A DNA stretch of 64,000 bases from Alitta virens (lineage: Eukaryota; Annelida; Polychaeta; Phyllodocida; Nereididae), in the NCBI GenBank assembly GCA_932294295.1, contig OW028579.1, positions 7,276,370-7,340,369 of the forward strand, given 5' to 3'. The position numbers and the translations under genes were made by a program. A model generated the notes under the pieces. That model ran no database searches, was not told where the DNA came from, and saw only the letters and a list, made by a program, of their open reading frames with translations. Positions 25,301 to 38,300 of this stretch are shown in pieces (positions within the stretch are counted from its first letter, which is position 1; every line of letters begins with the position of its first letter).

Positions 25301-26994
25301 GCTGGTTAAACTTCAAACCAGTAGGATGAAGACAATGCAATATCACATGTAGGGCCTGTATCAATATATGTCTTTATGCCCAGCCAAATCCTTGGTCATT
25401 TTACTTTGATTTGTACAGTAAATTACTGCAAGAACCTTCTACAATTATACACCATAAATGAAAAGTATCAAGGATGGACATGACACTTGCTAGTTGGTGC
25501 TCTTAATCAATGGCATCCGTTTCAAAAACCTATATTTCCTTTGTGTATCCATGTATAATTTCAACAGTGGTTCTTTAGATGTATAACATATGAAATGTAT
25601 TACCAAACGATGAAAAGTATACCACCATTCACAAATCTTGTATCACACTAACCTTTAACTCAAGGCAGAGTGGGTGTCTACCAAAATGTCAGTTATCAGA
25701 GCCTCCATGAATAGACTCATGTATCATTACAGTCCAGAGAGTATCTGGTCAGAAAGAGGTAACAGGATCTCGGTGAGGCAAATTACTTGCAGCTATATAT
25801 GGCCCAATCCTGTATGTACAATCCAATCTAATTGGAAGCTCTATATGGCAGCCATCAGCTAAAAAAACAATTAAGGGAACTAACGGAACACCAAGATGAT
25901 GCCGAGTCAGTGATTCAGAAACTTTAGGAAGCAAAACAGATAATAACGATTTTATATAACTGTAGTTTCGTGCAGGTGAGGAACAAACTGTCTCAACTAT
26001 ATTGATTGGCTCAAGAACAGTACTAGCTATATAATATATATAATATATATATATAATATATATATTATATATTTTATATAGTCTGTCAAGCAACTGAGTG
26101 GCCAAACAGTTAAAGCAATTACTATACTGATTCTATTCTTTTCTGTCCTCATTGCATTGAAAGTACTGAGCCTTTTCATGACAAAGGTGGTAACACTGAG
26201 GGTAAAGGCATCGTAGTGGCTCAGCACAATTCACACTCCACAGTTGCAACATTGCCCTTCTTAACCAGGGACAAAAGGATACATAAGAGGAATATCTCCT
26301 GAAAGAATGACAGGCGAAAGTTTTGTTTTATTTTGGTTATTATTTATTTAGATAAAAAGTGACACGAGACATTAGATTTTTCTCTAAATGGCCACATGGG
26401 ACATCGTGAAAGACCTTTTAGGTTAACGAGTCATTAATAATATCACCCACTCAGTCTGCATTGTATAGAATAACAGAAGATTGATTTATTTTTATGTTTT
26501 TTTTTTCCAGATGTTCTTCCATACCATATGTCAACAGCTACCAACACTGAAAGCACCATCTTTACTTTAACAACATATTTTCTCATTTCTATAACGATCA
26601 CAAAGGTACGCAGTCGCAATGAAATGAATTGATCATTTAAGAACCCTAGTAGAATATGCTAAAGTCTTTTTTTCGAAGGAGACCACAGATTTTCAGCTCA
26701 TATGAATTAATTACATTGAATGACATTTGTGATATCGTAGAGATACCGATACATGTACACTGTAAATTTACATAACAGCCTTTCAGTATCATAATTACTT
26801 TATCATTATTTTATTGGAAGCACCTCTTGATATGACATGTCATATTGATTATCAATATAATTTTCAACTTGACAAATTATAATGTATGAAAACGGTACAT
26901 GTATATCACCATATATCCTCATGTCACATCACGAATGTTAACTTCACATTTTTATGACTCGTTTGTCTTTACTTTCCAGTTAATACATCACTGA
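10367..26994 (+). CDS. Secreted/GPI-anchored cysteine-rich EB/EGF-like protein (9 coding exons)
   Basis: Exons: 10367-10387, 14385-14436, 21103-21255, 22180-22362, 22871-22966, 24111-24242, 24756-24875, 26511-26605, 26980-26994, giving 288 aa. The intron after exon 1 is phase 0, the next six are all phase 1, and all have GT-AG ends. Exons 1-2 encode a basic start (MRKLSEK) and a hydrophobic LLLTLSCYLFG core, a signal peptide. Exons 3-7 encode about five cysteine-rich modules with the C-x-C-N-x-G pattern (for example CLCNHGF, CKCNHGT, CRCPTKY), of the EB/EGF-like type, one module per exon or exon pair. Exon 8 encodes a Ser/Thr-rich linker and a hydrophobic tail (TIFTLTTYFLISITITK) near the C-terminus, suggesting a GPI signal or membrane anchor. 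If the exon 8 donor is not used, the protein ends eight residues later at a TGA near 26632. Function is unknown; an extracellular adhesion or receptor-like role is only inference. Confidence 0.82.
11302..11452. repeat. Palindromic hairpin element, copy 1
   Basis: A near-perfect 151-bp inverted repeat whose arms start CATGGCCAAATGTGCCAC and end with the reverse complement. Internal motifs (GCGTTTTCCATGC, GGATAAACGCATGGAAAATGCATG) are shared with a smaller hairpin at 21303-21378, so this is a dispersed family. Confidence 0.8.
11479..11639. repeat. 161-bp TIR element
   Basis: Terminal inverted repeats of about 29 bp. The left arm starts TGGGCTTAGTT and includes GAGCAACG; the right arm is its reverse complement, ending AACTAAGCCCA. 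It is non-coding and MITE-like. No clear target-site duplication was seen. Confidence 0.75.
11684..11951 (+). repeat. MITE family R270, copy 1
   Basis: About 268 bp, closely matching 17704-17972 and, inverted, 16435-16826. The ends are inverted repeats of the form CAGTTAGTTTCATAAAA. Shared internal blocks include CTTCTGTCCACTTCTATAG and ATAAACCTTGGTAAATGTAA. Non-coding. Confidence 0.85.
12481..12740. repeat. Degenerate dispersed-repeat fragments
   Basis: Contains GTTTAACGCCTCATCAGCAC, similar to a motif near 34960, and CACTTGGGG/ACTTCACC-type text resembling segments near 20955 and 25225. These look like fragments of old dispersed repeats; the family is not identified. Confidence 0.35.
13912..14346 (+). 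repeat. 16-bp minisatellite (about 27 units)
   Basis: Tandem array of GAGAATACAGTRTCAY with two variable positions (A/G and C/T) mixed along the array. It ends about 38 bp upstream of the exon 2 acceptor of the cysteine-rich gene, so it occupies the branch-point side of intron 1. There are no spacers, so it is not a CRISPR array. Confidence 0.97.
16435..16826 (-). repeat. MITE family R270, copy 3 (inverted, with extra internal DNA)
   Basis: Reverse complement of the family at 11684 and 17704, including the terminal ACAGATAGTTTCAGTAAAA and TTTTATGAAACTAACTG ends. It carries roughly 110 bp of extra internal sequence relative to the other two copies. Confidence 0.75.
17570..18480 (+). repeat. 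Degenerate tandem array around TGATAGTGGTAATAC
   Basis: Many imperfect repeats of a 20-30-bp unit such as GTGATAGTGGTTATACAG and GTGATATTGGTAATACA on both sides of the R270 copy at 17704-17972, which appears to have inserted into the array. Confidence 0.55.
17704..17972 (+). repeat. MITE family R270, copy 2
   Basis: About 269 bp, the same family as 11684-11951. The left end TGTTAGTTTCATAAAAATA is inverted at the right end (TTTTTATTGAAACTAAC). Confidence 0.85.
21303..21378. repeat. Palindromic hairpin element, copy 2
   Basis: A 76-bp hairpin with arms GCCAAATGTGC.../...GTGGCACATTTGGC and the same internal GCGTTTTCCATGC motif as 11302-11452. It lies in intron 3 of the cysteine-rich gene, 47 bp after the exon 3 donor. 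Confidence 0.75.
24286..24355 (+). repeat. tRNA-like sequence (SINE head candidate)
   Basis: An A-box-like GGTCTAATGGTTAAGACA followed by a B-box GGGTTCGAATCC at tRNA-like spacing. It lacks a good acceptor stem and is not called as a functional tRNA. It lies in an intron of the cysteine-rich gene. Confidence 0.45.
26027..26082. repeat. AT microsatellite
   Basis: A TATATAATATATA-type stretch of about 55 bp in intron 7 of the cysteine-rich gene. Confidence 0.85.
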
Positions 26995-29328
26995 CGCGTC
27001 TAATTTACAAATCCAGGAATATATTCCTTCTTCCATCCCTGCCAGATGGCCTCTTCTTCGCCATAGTGACTTTCCTTGCCTGCCGAAAACATGCCACTTT
27101 CACATGTACATTTTACCTATTCTGAATTATGTACATATTTTCTAATGTATTCATGCATTTATATATTATGTTATAGTGTTATAGTTTCCACTGTTGCAAC
27201 TACATAATTATATTAGTGTATTAGTTACGAAAGTCTCAACTATCATATATATGGAATATCGGGTAAATTAATTTTATTATACGTCAAACAATTGCTACTT
27301 AACTGAATTATATTTAAGGAATATTCTTACAGAAACTGGAGTAACTCAGTCAACGATTATCATTTAATTATGTCAGCATCTTTGAATGTTTTAGTAGTTT
27401 ATGATTTCTGGTAATTTAAAGTTAGATGTTTGTATAATTTAAGTTTCTTATTTAGTGCACACAATATCTAGCCTCTGAGGTTTGTTCATGCGTAGACAAA
27501 TCTAGCAACTTCCGCAATTATTTTTTTTACAAGTTTGTACTAGATGTCAAATACGCATATGATTTTAATTTAGTTCATATTTGCCTTGTAGTGTGAATTA
27601 TCATACCTTGTCAGGTGCTTTTCTATATATTGAAGATTCATAGATTTGTAAAATGCAGTTTATCATTAAATTTCATGTCTGATTATATTTAATGTGTGAG
27701 TCAAGTAAACTAGAGGAGGCCTAATATTAGCCACATTTATACATGCAACACAAATTTATTTTTCTAGTGTATATCACAAATGCCATTCCATTTTGTACTG
27801 GTCTATATGCCACTATTTTTGTAATCACAGCATCTTAACCGAGTACAATGTGCTTTACTTTTTTTTATAGTTGACCCAGAACTGTTTACGGCAAACTGGG
27901 AATACGCTTGCTCACTACGACTTTTAATGTAGCTACTAGTAAACATTTTGTTAGAGATTTCAAAACTTACACTTCTATGCATGTGTTACAGGATGCTTAA
28001 TTATTTGTGTAATATATCAATTAATGATGAACGTGCCATTTCATTTTTGTACAGCATTGTATGTATTAGCATAGAATTACTAAGTGCCAATATTTGCATC
28101 AAATGCATTGTAACACCAGTAAAATCTTGCATATCAATATTATAAAATTTTAGTGTCTTGTTTTGAGTCATTTTTATTAGGCAACCATTATTTCATACTT
28201 ATTTCTGCATACATTCCACACGGTTGGACAGTAATCTAAGGACAAGTAATCTTGTACTATTTTACACCACATCAATATAATGTTCATACAGACGAGATTC
28301 CTCCGAGCCGGAGAACAAACTCTGCTACAGAACTTGGCACCTACACTGAGGCAAGTAATAGACCCCATTCATGAATGAATATGCCACATGATATATATCA
28401 CCTCATCATTATGTCTGCCTCTTACAGCTGGTCCCAGGAATTGTCTAGGTACACCGTTACCCAATGGCATGAAGGGATAACCTATAACACAATTTGAAGT
28501 TTTTAGTTTTACGTCATCATTAGCATAAGTTTGGACAATGAGACTTAATTATGCATAATACTTGTATATATGCTTTTAATGACATCAAAAATATCACAGA
28601 GGATACACACTTCGACAACAGCCATTAATTTCTATGCCATTGTTCAGTGAATTACGAGTATAACCTCATTAAAGGTGAGAAGAACAAGGCATTTTCTCAG
28701 TCCATTATTCAGCACACTTTCCAATTAGTTCTTAGGAAAGGTGTATTAATTGGATAAAGAGTGTGAAAACATGGAAATGTCTGGTAATTGACCTTATGTG
28801 TTAAAGTTTTACAACTTTAGAAGATGTGGACGTGTCAAAGCTGAACTCTTGACTGGCACGTTATCCCACAATCAAATGAATGCCATTACTTCAAATAGTG
28901 AGACATCACAATGAAAAGGTCATACAGATAAGTCTAGCGACATTTCTGTTTTAAAAATTATGAGTCCCAGTTGGGAGTATACACCCTCAGCAGAATGTCA
29001 GAAAACTTTGATGAAAATCACAGGTGCTGGAACTTCAGTACCATTTCATTAAAATCAGAATACCAAAATGCATTCCACCTGGTCACAGTTGATATCATCC
29101 AAAATTCCAAAATAACCACAAATATACATTCTATTGGAATGACATACATTTATATGAATTATGAAGACCAATGTAACATACATAATATCAGTTAAAAATT
29201 TAATTATATATGCTACTAATACAAAATCTACTCTGCAGCATTCATGATATACTATCACAATAAGATTTTCAAAGCAAAAAAATCTTTAACAAGCTTAATG
29301 GCAGTGCTTTCACAGGTACACAGAGAAT
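26995..29328. other. Convergent 3' regions of the two host genes
   Basis: No ORF is supported here. The 3' UTR of the plus-strand cysteine-rich gene and the 3' UTR of the minus-strand TUBGCP3 must share this 2.3-kb gap. An AATAAA on the minus strand (plus TTTATT, about 28167) is one possible TUBGCP3 poly(A) signal. The transcript ends cannot be placed from sequence alone. Confidence 0.5.
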
Positions 29329-32300
29329 TCAGTCAAAACTACCAGACATGCTCGAAGACATTAATTTTAGTCTCTGTCGATTCAAGGTAGCCGGAGTTCT
29401 GAGTTTCGGCTCTTTGGCTTTGTAGAACTCATTGAAATCGAGACGAACGCTCAAGAAACGCAAACTTTCATCGGCATGAGTAGCAAGCATCAGGAGAAAC
29501 TTCTGAACCATTTCCTGCAAAAAAAAAGTTTTTTAATTACATATATATACATAAATCTTGATTAAGAAACAATAGTTCTTGCAATAAACACTAGAGTTGC
29601 AAAGCAGTAGTGCAGTGTATGAGGTGCCCTCTTGTGTATGGTGTTGACAACAACAAAAAACGGCTGGGAGTAACACCAGTTGGGACGAAAGGATATCTCT
29701 AAAATTAACATCGTTACAAATAAGCAAACATAATAATACCACCAAAATGTTGTATACTTTCGTCCACCACACCTTAAAGTGGGGCCAGTGCTACTGGTAT
29801 ATACATTTTCAAATAATTGGTTACGCACATGTAATGGTACAAAATGAAAGCATTCCATAATATTATGCGCAGCCACCTACAAATAAATAAATAAATAATA
29901 GTATGATATGTTGGTATTTTCATTTCTTTAAAAAACTATGAAACTCACCTGATAGGATTCTTGTAATATATGCAATTGTGATTTGAAACTGGGAATATTC
30001 TTTGCCTTAAATTCTTTCTTTCTCTTTTCTTCGACAATTTCTTCTTCATCGGTAACTCCCCATTTGCCCTGAAGATACAAAACAAACAACAAAATCAAAA
30101 TCTCTTAACAGTTGCATACAACATACTTCATGTCATTTCAGCATCTAATCATTAATAATAATATACAGTCATACAAAAAACTATAACGAGACAGGTGTAA
30201 CAAAAAGACAATAAATAAAAGTTGATTCCCTGAATGTCATACAAGCTGTCATACATGTAAACAAGTATATTAACATTCTGAGAGTATCTCTTCAAAACCC
30301 AACAGAAGAAATAAGCACAGGGAAAGGGCTTCAAAAACTTGAAACCGTTGATACAATCATAAAAATAAATGCCATTAAATTGCAGGGCGTCTACATTATG
30401 AGCTGATTCTGTTGCACATTACCTTTTCAGTTTTCTTGATTTTCCTGTCCTCGAATTCTTGCCGACAAGCTAGTTCCTCCTCAGCAGATTGATACAGTGC
30501 ATCCTCAATAGTTTGAAACTGAATAATCAGGTCAAACATTGTCCGAAGTTGAGTAAGAATTGCCTGAAAAAGCATTAATTCATTAGAACCATCCAATATT
30601 TGTTAAATATAGATCTACTATAGTCTTTTCACAAGAATGGGTATCTGCTGCTCATCCCATTATTCAATTATACAGATTTTAAATATAATTAAGTCAAAAG
30701 CAATGATATGTAAGATCATACAACAAATTAATGAGCTGCAATTTTCTCCGAGCATAAAATGAATATTTTGGCCTCATACAAACAATACCATTCATTGTAT
30801 TGCTTCTGCTTTCAGATAGGAGAGGCTTAATGAAGGTGTTAAAAATCCACATCTAAATTTAATAAGTAAAAGCACTGGAACTATAGGGAAATAACACTCA
30901 TAAACATTTCTCTATCAAAAATTGAAAGCAATATTACACACAAGACTTACAGAGGAGCTTTGATCCAACAAGCACCGAGCAGTAACCACATGTAAGAAAT
31001 GATTGTGAGCGGAAATAATATCATCCAGATCTTCTGCGGCTGAGACCTTCTTCAGCAACTCATCCCATGAGCATTCAAGGACCTAAAATCATAGGCAAAA
31101 TTCAGCCATGGTTTTGTTATTATTTGTGGTGAGGTTATTGCTTTTCTAGCCGACTCTTGTTTTTAGTATTTTTATTTCAGCATAGGAGACATTGATGAAC
31201 TCCAGTGTCCCCTTGTGATAAATAAATAACTGATGTTAAAAGGGTAAGATTATATATAATAATAAATTCCTAATCGATTAAATCTACCACTGGGTTGTCT
31301 CCCTAATAGGTGACCCATTTTAAACTCGATTCAACTGACACCATAATAATAGACTAAACTAAACTTGGTAATAAATAGCTTACCTCAAAATTAATATAAT
31401 ACTGAATCTGTTGTACAAAGTGCACCATCTGACCTCCCATGCATTGGCATTGATGAAGCAATTCATACATTTCTGAAAATAAAATAAAATTTATAATCAT
31501 GGACAACAACAAACTCAGAAACACCTAGAAGTGAACCCCATATGAAGTAACTTAAAACTGTTAAGTTATCCGTTTACCTGGTATGGCCCTGAGCATACGA
31601 GCATTGGAGCACTGATTTCTCCATATCCCAGCTAATATATACTCCATACGTTTCGCTCGCCACAAGAAGTTGTAGATTCTCAGGTACATTATCATACTCT
31701 CATGGGTGAAAACCTAGAGAAACAGATAAATACCTTGATTACAAATAAACTAAAGATACCTGAGGTCCTTCTACCGGCAAAGAAAGCAGAAATGTATTTA
31801 GGTTCTTGTTATCTGCACAGGCAAGTGGAGGACAACACAATTGAGTTCTCCTAAGTCTCATCTCATCATTACATCTGCCTCTGAGTCAAATAAGCGGAAA
31901 CACCATAATCATGTTCCCAACAAATATGTACAGTTCATGCGACAGAATCAACCACACCGAGAATGATTTCTAGTGGTCATAAGTATGTTAAAATTAGCAT
32001 ACTAAACTGCTTGCAAGCCAAAATAAAATGAGGTCACATGCGGCTCATGTCTATATGATTCAGTTTGCATATTCGAGTGATATTAAATAAAAAATTAACT
32101 CTTACAGTTCTTATTGGCCCATCCACATGGTAGTCCAGACTGAAAACGTCCCAACCAGATTCACCGGGAGATGATTCCAAAGTGCGCACATCCAACCTCT
32201 TCAGAATATCCGGATCGTCATATTGAGCATTCGTGACTCTGATAGCAGTTTCCAGAATTCCAGTCAAATTGTGCAAGTACAGAGTGGAAGCAGGCTTGGC

Positions 32301-35300
32301 TAGATCTTCCCTGTAATATTAATGATTATAATATAGTGCTACTATACAATTACAGTCCAGTTGGTCCACCTAAAATTAGGACCTTAATTTCAAAAGCATG
32401 TGTGAGTCCCAAAGCGGAATACAGAGTAAAATGATCTACAATTAATCATCTTGATAACCACATAAGCTGCTGTCAGGCAGTGTCAGCCATTTGCAAAGTA
32501 GTCAAAATTGGGGATTTTTTTAAAAATCTATGTGAACCTAAACAGCGTTTACCCTTAAAGTGATACGATGTCTTAGACCTTCCCAGGCAAATCCAGCCCT
32601 TAACTGAAGAAATAGGTACATCTACCACTAAACTTACTTGTTTTGTACTTTTTTGAACATTTAAGTCATAATCTTGACAGTACACAGCATCAAAGTACGG
32701 GCTAAAATCTGTTAGGCAAGATTTGGGCATCATGGTGGAGTTAGTGTGGATTGGCTGCTGCTGCTGCAGGCTATGGGGTATTATCAGAATTTATTCATGT
32801 GGCCCATGTGGTCAAGGCTGTCAAACTAACAGAAACAATAAGATGGGCTTGTCCTCCATTTACAGTGTATGATATTTACTCATATGAATTGTGAAAACAG
32901 TTTACCTTGTTCAGAATCACTTTTTCATAGCTTCAATTAATGTATAAACACAATTTCCAGAGTAAACAAAACCCTCGTGGTTCCTGGTGACTGGAATTTG
33001 GCTCTGCCTGGCTGTGGTCATGTGACCCAAGCCAAGTTTCAAATTATTTTGGTGTACACCAAAATCACTACAGCCGATTTTAAGACTGAAATACTCATTA
33101 CTAACAAATGGATGGGTACAAAGCAAAGTGGTTTCTGACAATACACATCCTCCACTATCATTCAGTGGTAAATTAAAAGAAACTTTCAGTTTGACCTAGA
33201 TATGAGACTTCATATCACTTTAAGCCAATATTTAAAAAATAAAAAACAATAAAGCATATTTCCAACATTTTCACATAAATACTAAACATGTTTGTCACAC
33301 TCTATCTTATCAAATTTAACTTAAAATATTGATTTATCCATTATAATAATAATCTATTCATTAAAACAGAAACTTACTCCAACAAGTCCATTAAATGTCG
33401 AATGAAGTCTCCCTGTCCCAGCAGAAGGTATCGTCGCATCGCCTAAAAAACGAAACATATTGTCCTCAATAAAATCCCACTTCCTAAAAAAACATACCAT
33501 GCTCATTATTTATATATTCTATGACTATTAGTACACAGAAACAATACAATACCTTCAGATGTTCCAGGAACTTGTACTTGTCCTGCATCACATTGAGCAA
33601 ATGGCAACTGGTTTCGTTGTAAACTGTGTCAATCATCTTTTGGAAGACTCCATCAGCTTCTTGACTGAATATTGACTCAACTGAAGAACATTATATGTTT
33701 TAATACCAAGCAGCCGTGTCCAATCAGCAAAATTGCATATTATGGACTGGCAAACAAGACATGTCTGCCATAAGGGGTAATATTAAACTTTTAAAAATAG
33801 ATCATGCAGATGTTCGTGTGCTCATTAACCATGGCTCGAAGGAAATTCATCTTTTTTGCTACAATTTCATGAGACATTTATAGATCAGTGTTCCAGCTAG
33901 GCCATTTGAGCTTGGAACTGCGCCATGCCTGACGCCCCTTGCGCCATGCCCGTTTTTGTGAGCGCCATGCCCGAAATTAAGTGAAGACATTTTTTTCATG
34001 GCTTTTCAACTAGCCGGGCACCCTATATGTGTCTTTTTAGGTGCCCTAATATTATTGTGCGCCATGCCCAATGCAAATTCTATCTGGAACACTGTAGATG
34101 CAAACTTAATTTAGGTAAGCAAGGTGTGAAACTGATTTTCTGTTACAATATCCCAATCACTCAAGCAGAAAATGTGTTTTTTAATAAATTACAAACCTTG
34201 ATGTGTCTCAGCCATCCTGACAGAATCTCTGTTTCTCATAATAGCACGATCTTGACAGACTTGTCTCAAGAAATTGATGGACTTTCCAGTCAGCAGAATC
34301 TGCAAAGGAGGACAACACTCATTACATACAATTCAATTCAATTGTGATTTGATACCCAGGAGTGAATTTAGAGGGTGGTCAAGGGGGTCCTGACCCCCCC
34401 CCCCCCCCCCCCCGCTTTTCTCTGGCAAAATCCCCCCCGGACTAGCAGGACATCGAACCTTCGCTGCTCGTACAACAAAAAATGTACAAGTCCTATGCCT
34501 GACCCCTCTGTCTAAAAATCCTACAGACATAATGCAAGTGGCAGAAAAACAAAATCGTCAAAAAGGGTAAAGCAAAGTCCATGACATATTACCCTAAAGG
34601 CTACAACATGGTAAAATTTAATATTTTCTATTATGTTCATTGCAGACTACACACATTAATTATGTTACAGTTGCCTTAGTACCCTGTTGAAATTACACTA
34701 TGTAATACAGAGAAGTCTAGAATAGGGTTGTACATTGTTGATGTAGTTATAGGTTGTTGGGGCTAGTTTTAGATAGATGGATAGATAGATAGATAGATAG
34801 ACAGATATGGGAAGTGCAGCCCTCAAAGGCAAATTCTTGCCGCAATTGAGGGTTGATTGGTGAAGTGTGAGAGAGAGAGGAGTCCACCCATGTTACACAT
34901 TTACCCCATGGGTGGGATCTTTTACTTTCCTTAGCATAGAAACTGAGTACAAGGGACCGCTAATTTAACGTCTCATCCCAATGACATCCAGCTGGGGCTA
35001 GCTACAGACAACTTAGGTCAGCCACTTTCAAAAATGTGAACCATATTCTTACGTTTGGGTAAAGCATGAGTCAACGACAGGATTTTGAAATGTACGTAAT
35101 TCAGAAATTTCAATTATAAACTTATTTGTAACGAAATCAAATAATCTTAATTACCTTTTTCGCTTGATCTGCAGTGAGAAATGAAGGAATCATTGATTTT
35201 CTCAGAGAATATTTTTCATGCCACAGATTCTCATCCTTGACCGTTGGATCCGAAGCAACAAAAAACTGAAAATAAAGAAAGGAAGATATTTGAAGCGATC

Positions 35301-38300
35301 TTTCTTACAGCCAAACTCATCAAAAGACAACATTCATTGATGAAACCAATGTCTTAATTAGAATAACTAGCTGACATCAGTTAACCCACAGTTAGTCCAA
35401 TCATAGCAAACACAAAGACTGATAAAACATATCAAGAACAAAATCATACTATAACTTGGGACAAATTGCATACAAATTCAGTTGGTAGGCTTCACCACTT
35501 GGCATAAATGACTTGACGCGTTTCCTTACCAATATGGCCACTGTCAATGCAATATGCAGTCAATCTTTGTAAATATTCAACTTACCTTGCAAATACGACC
35601 ACCAACAATCTAAGTCCAGACTGCCCAATAAACTTTGCAGCATTGTTGAATGCATTACCTTTTAAAACTCTCTTTACATAAATTCTTAAAAAATATTCTA
35701 ATGCAAAATTTTAAACTCATACTTAACCAACCTCTTGATAGATATCCTCTAGTTCTCCATAATACATCCACTTCATGATGGTGGTGAATATAGGCTGTGC
35801 AACTAATGCTAACGTGTGTTTCACTAATGCTTGGATCATGGGATCCCCATGCTGGATGTATGAATGGATGGCCGAGGCCAGAGCTCCTCCTTTCTTCCCT
35901 GCAAATAAATGACAAAAGTCCGTGATATATCATCGTTATGAACTTAAAAATTCCCATATTTTTTTATTTTTTTTGTTACCAAGTCTCATAGATTAGCTTT
36001 GATGATTTTGTTCTTATCAATACTGACCGAAGGAACACATTTATTTGCGCAAGTTTTATATCTTTGAGATGTCAAATACTCATTAAATAACAGTCTCTTT
36101 CTTTCATTACACAACCTTTTTAACATGTTTCTTTTTTCATACACAGCCTGGTCAACATGTGGTCAAAGGAAGAATATATATATAACACTTATTTGGTAAT
36201 AATTTTATAGCTGAAATACAGAATTCTTTATCACCTACCTTGGCAGATATCAACCAGAGCTGCCAATGCCTTCAAACGCACGAGAGGATCAAAAGTCCAC
36301 ACAAATAATTTCCGCAAAGTTAACCCTCCATTACCGACATGGATACCTTGGTCTTCTTCTTGGTGCAACTGCAAAATGAGAAAGCCAATATTCATCATTG
36401 AAAAATAGAGATACTAAAGTAACTGCTGTGCTCAGATAATACCATAGTATTTAATAATCATATAGACCTCCTAGCTTTGGCTAATCCAGGCACCAAATCA
36501 TTTCCATCCACAATTCAGTACAAATTTTAACGGAGAATAGACAAAGGACATGTTAGAAATGTATAATTGTAACAACAACACAGACACAAACTGTTTGTGG
36601 CATGGCATAAACAATTACAAGTTGATATTAGCCTAAAGCACAATAGAAATATACAATAATCACACAAGTCTCTTGGTAAAGGAAACTAACTTATTAACTA
36701 ATTCAGGGATGATGTGTGTGGTTTCAAATAACGTCCATTTTTCTCAAATATATAAACAAATACATGGTGGGTCAATAATTCCTTATTCATAAAAGAGTCA
36801 AAATACAGCCATTTAGAAGAGTAGCAATGACAAAATTATAACTATTGAACTACGATGAATTACCTGAGCTTCAATCACAGCAATAAGCCGGTAATATTCT
36901 GCTAACTGTTGGTGCAGAGCTGCGCAAAAGCTCTGGCCCACAAGACCAAAAGCTCTTTCCTTGCTTCGAGAGTCTGCATACTCCTTTATTTTGTTGTACA
37001 ACCAACCACATTCTGCAAGTTTGCTGATCATTTGTCGAGCTGCTTTCGGGATTCCAGCCTGTGAAATTAATAGAAATCACAGAGAAGATATATTGAACCA
37101 TCAAACAATGAGCAAGGTTTTAAAAATGTTAACAGTAGAGTGACTTATGACGACAATGTTTCAATTTACTCACGTCCTGTTCAACAATATATCCATCTTT
37201 GACGTGATCAAATCTTATATGTTTTCCTTCGATGCCTTGCAGAACATAAACTACTTCTTGCACAAGAACAGTCTCTGACAGTTCTGATGAAGCTGGAAAA
37301 CATAAATCAAATCAATATTCAGTAAAACTGGTACTTGTTTGTTGACAAATGCTAAGGTTAGATTGACAGAACACTAAAACAACAAAACTTACGATCCACA
37401 TGTCTCCTCGGTCTAGGTACCACACTAACGCTGCTTGAATCTGCAGAATTAACAAGTAAACTTTAATAATACATACTATAACAGCATGGATATTACTATA
37501 CTTTTAAAGCTGCTAGGAAATTCACAAAAAATTATTTGTTTAAAATAAAAAAACTTCACCACAACCCCACAAATCATATTTTGGACCTAAGCATGCCTCA
37601 AGCCAGCTGAAGCCAGCGGAAGCCAGCGGAAGCCAGCTCAAGCCAGCTCAAGCCAGTTCCAAACAGTTCAAGCCAGCTCAAGCCATGGCATTTTCAGTTT
37701 TTTTTTACATAAGCATACTTTTTGCCTTATTAGTTTTAACAGGTCTCAACATAAACTTTTCCATCTACTTGTCACTCGGACAAGTAACTTTGGGGTTTAA
37801 CTTGTCCCCCTGAGAATCTTACTTGTCCTGATTGAGATGATACCTATTGCCGACGCATCTGAGTTATATATTTATACAATGTATTTAAGTAAGATTTGTC
37901 ATGCAGGAATAAGGAATTTGTTTTAGGATTTTTGTATGAACACCAAGAAATTATAATTTATAAGCACATTATCAAGGAATCTAGTTACTGAAATGATAAA
38001 TATATGTATCTTGAGTCAATTAGTTTGTGATGGATACATTACATCTTGCTGAAACAAGTGACCATGGTCATGATGGTTGCTCTTGTACTCTTCAGTTTAT
38101 GTGCATTAAGCAGAGTTTCTGCAATAAGTTCCCACAAAATATGTACTAGAAATATGCTAATCTCCTCAACTTCCTCAAGATAACTGACATTCAATTCCTT
38201 TGATTACGCACAATGTATTTTATTCTAGAAGTGGACTCATGTTAAATTACAATTAACCATTGACACTAGCAGCGAATTTCTATCAACTCATATTCACACC

